Positions 64,000-64,000 of a DNA stretch of 64,000 nt are shown here, piece by piece; the first letter of the stretch is position 1, and each line of letters starts with the position of its first letter. This DNA is from an uncultured Cohaesibacter sp. (GTDB lineage: Bacteria; Pseudomonadota; Alphaproteobacteria; Rhizobiales; Cohaesibacteraceae). Made by a program: the position numbers and the translations under genes. The stretch covers positions 62,001 through 126,000 of the forward strand of contig NZ_OY759873.1 of NCBI RefSeq assembly GCF_963662805.1. Direction: 5' to 3'. Under the pieces are notes generated by a model. That model worked only from the letters and a program-made list of their open reading frames with translations, was not told the origin of the DNA and did not search any database.

Positions 64000-64000
64000 G

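Overview
The window is a gene-dense, high-GC chromosomal segment from an alphaproteobacterium, most likely of the order Hyphomicrobiales (Rhizobiales). Evidence for this is the gene order maeB / mutS-glnD-murJ-trpS-usp-nfuA-tsaB-rimI-fur-plsC-miaB-phoH-ybeY-ybeX-lnt-(XRE regulator)-trmB-rimP-nusA-ylxR-infB-rbfA-truB-rpsO-pnp, the Irr regulator divergent from fabA-fabB-fabI, the alphaproteobacterial YlxR/L7Ae fusion, and the dut-coaBC-ubiB-ubiE-mutM and yidC-engB-argB neighbourhoods. Species or genus cannot be fixed from the sequence alone. I see no phage, transposon, plasmid, CRISPR, tRNA or rRNA feature.

Layout. 1-1494: 5' part of a malic enzyme on the minus strand, divergent from mutS. 1741-31533: a long plus-strand run, broken only by one lipoprotein gene at 10377-10865. 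It holds DNA mismatch repair, nitrogen sensing (glnD), peptidoglycan lipid II flipping (murJ), tRNA charging and modification (trpS, tsaB, miaB, trmB, truB), Fe-S delivery (nfuA), metal regulation (fur/mur), phospholipid and lipoprotein acylation (plsC, lnt), rRNA maturation (ybeY, rimP, rbfA) and the nusA-infB transcription/translation core. pnp follows after a structured 378-base gap. 34139-37468: two tandem, paralogous membrane-anchored GGDEF-EAL genes for cyclic-di-GMP turnover. 37633-40409: fabA-fabB-fabI, the anaerobic-type unsaturated fatty acid module, divergent from irr. 41517-46204: a mixed region with an SH3-domain secreted protein, a 2-hydroxyacid dehydrogenase, a ThiF/MoeB-type E1-like enzyme, a secreted DUF2259-like protein and cysK. 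46544-50727: dut, coaBC, ubiB, ubiE on the minus strand. 50938-53004: a class-V aminotransferase and mutM. 53248-58205: accessory genes around argB and engB: a membrane protein, a 50-residue small protein, a Vat-like acetyltransferase and a secreted NTF2-like protein. 58206-61061: yidC, rnpA, rpmH on the minus strand. 61533-63999: a TVP38/DedA-like membrane protein with an FAD disulfide oxidoreductase.

How the parts fit: most of the window is growth-rate-linked information processing (ribosome assembly, translation initiation, RNA decay) and envelope assembly (MurJ, Lnt, PlsC, YidC, FabABI). Two Fur-family regulators (a Fur/Mur type at 13871 and Irr at 40981) represent the two metal-responsive branches usual in this order. 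The most interesting signals are non-coding. A canonical promoter followed by an intrinsic terminator lies inside the rpmH leader, and a similar promoter-terminator pair precedes rimP-nusA-infB. Several tight hairpins lie between rpsO and pnp, and an inverted repeat sits over the -10 box of the XRE regulator. I found no convincing wholly new multi-gene system.
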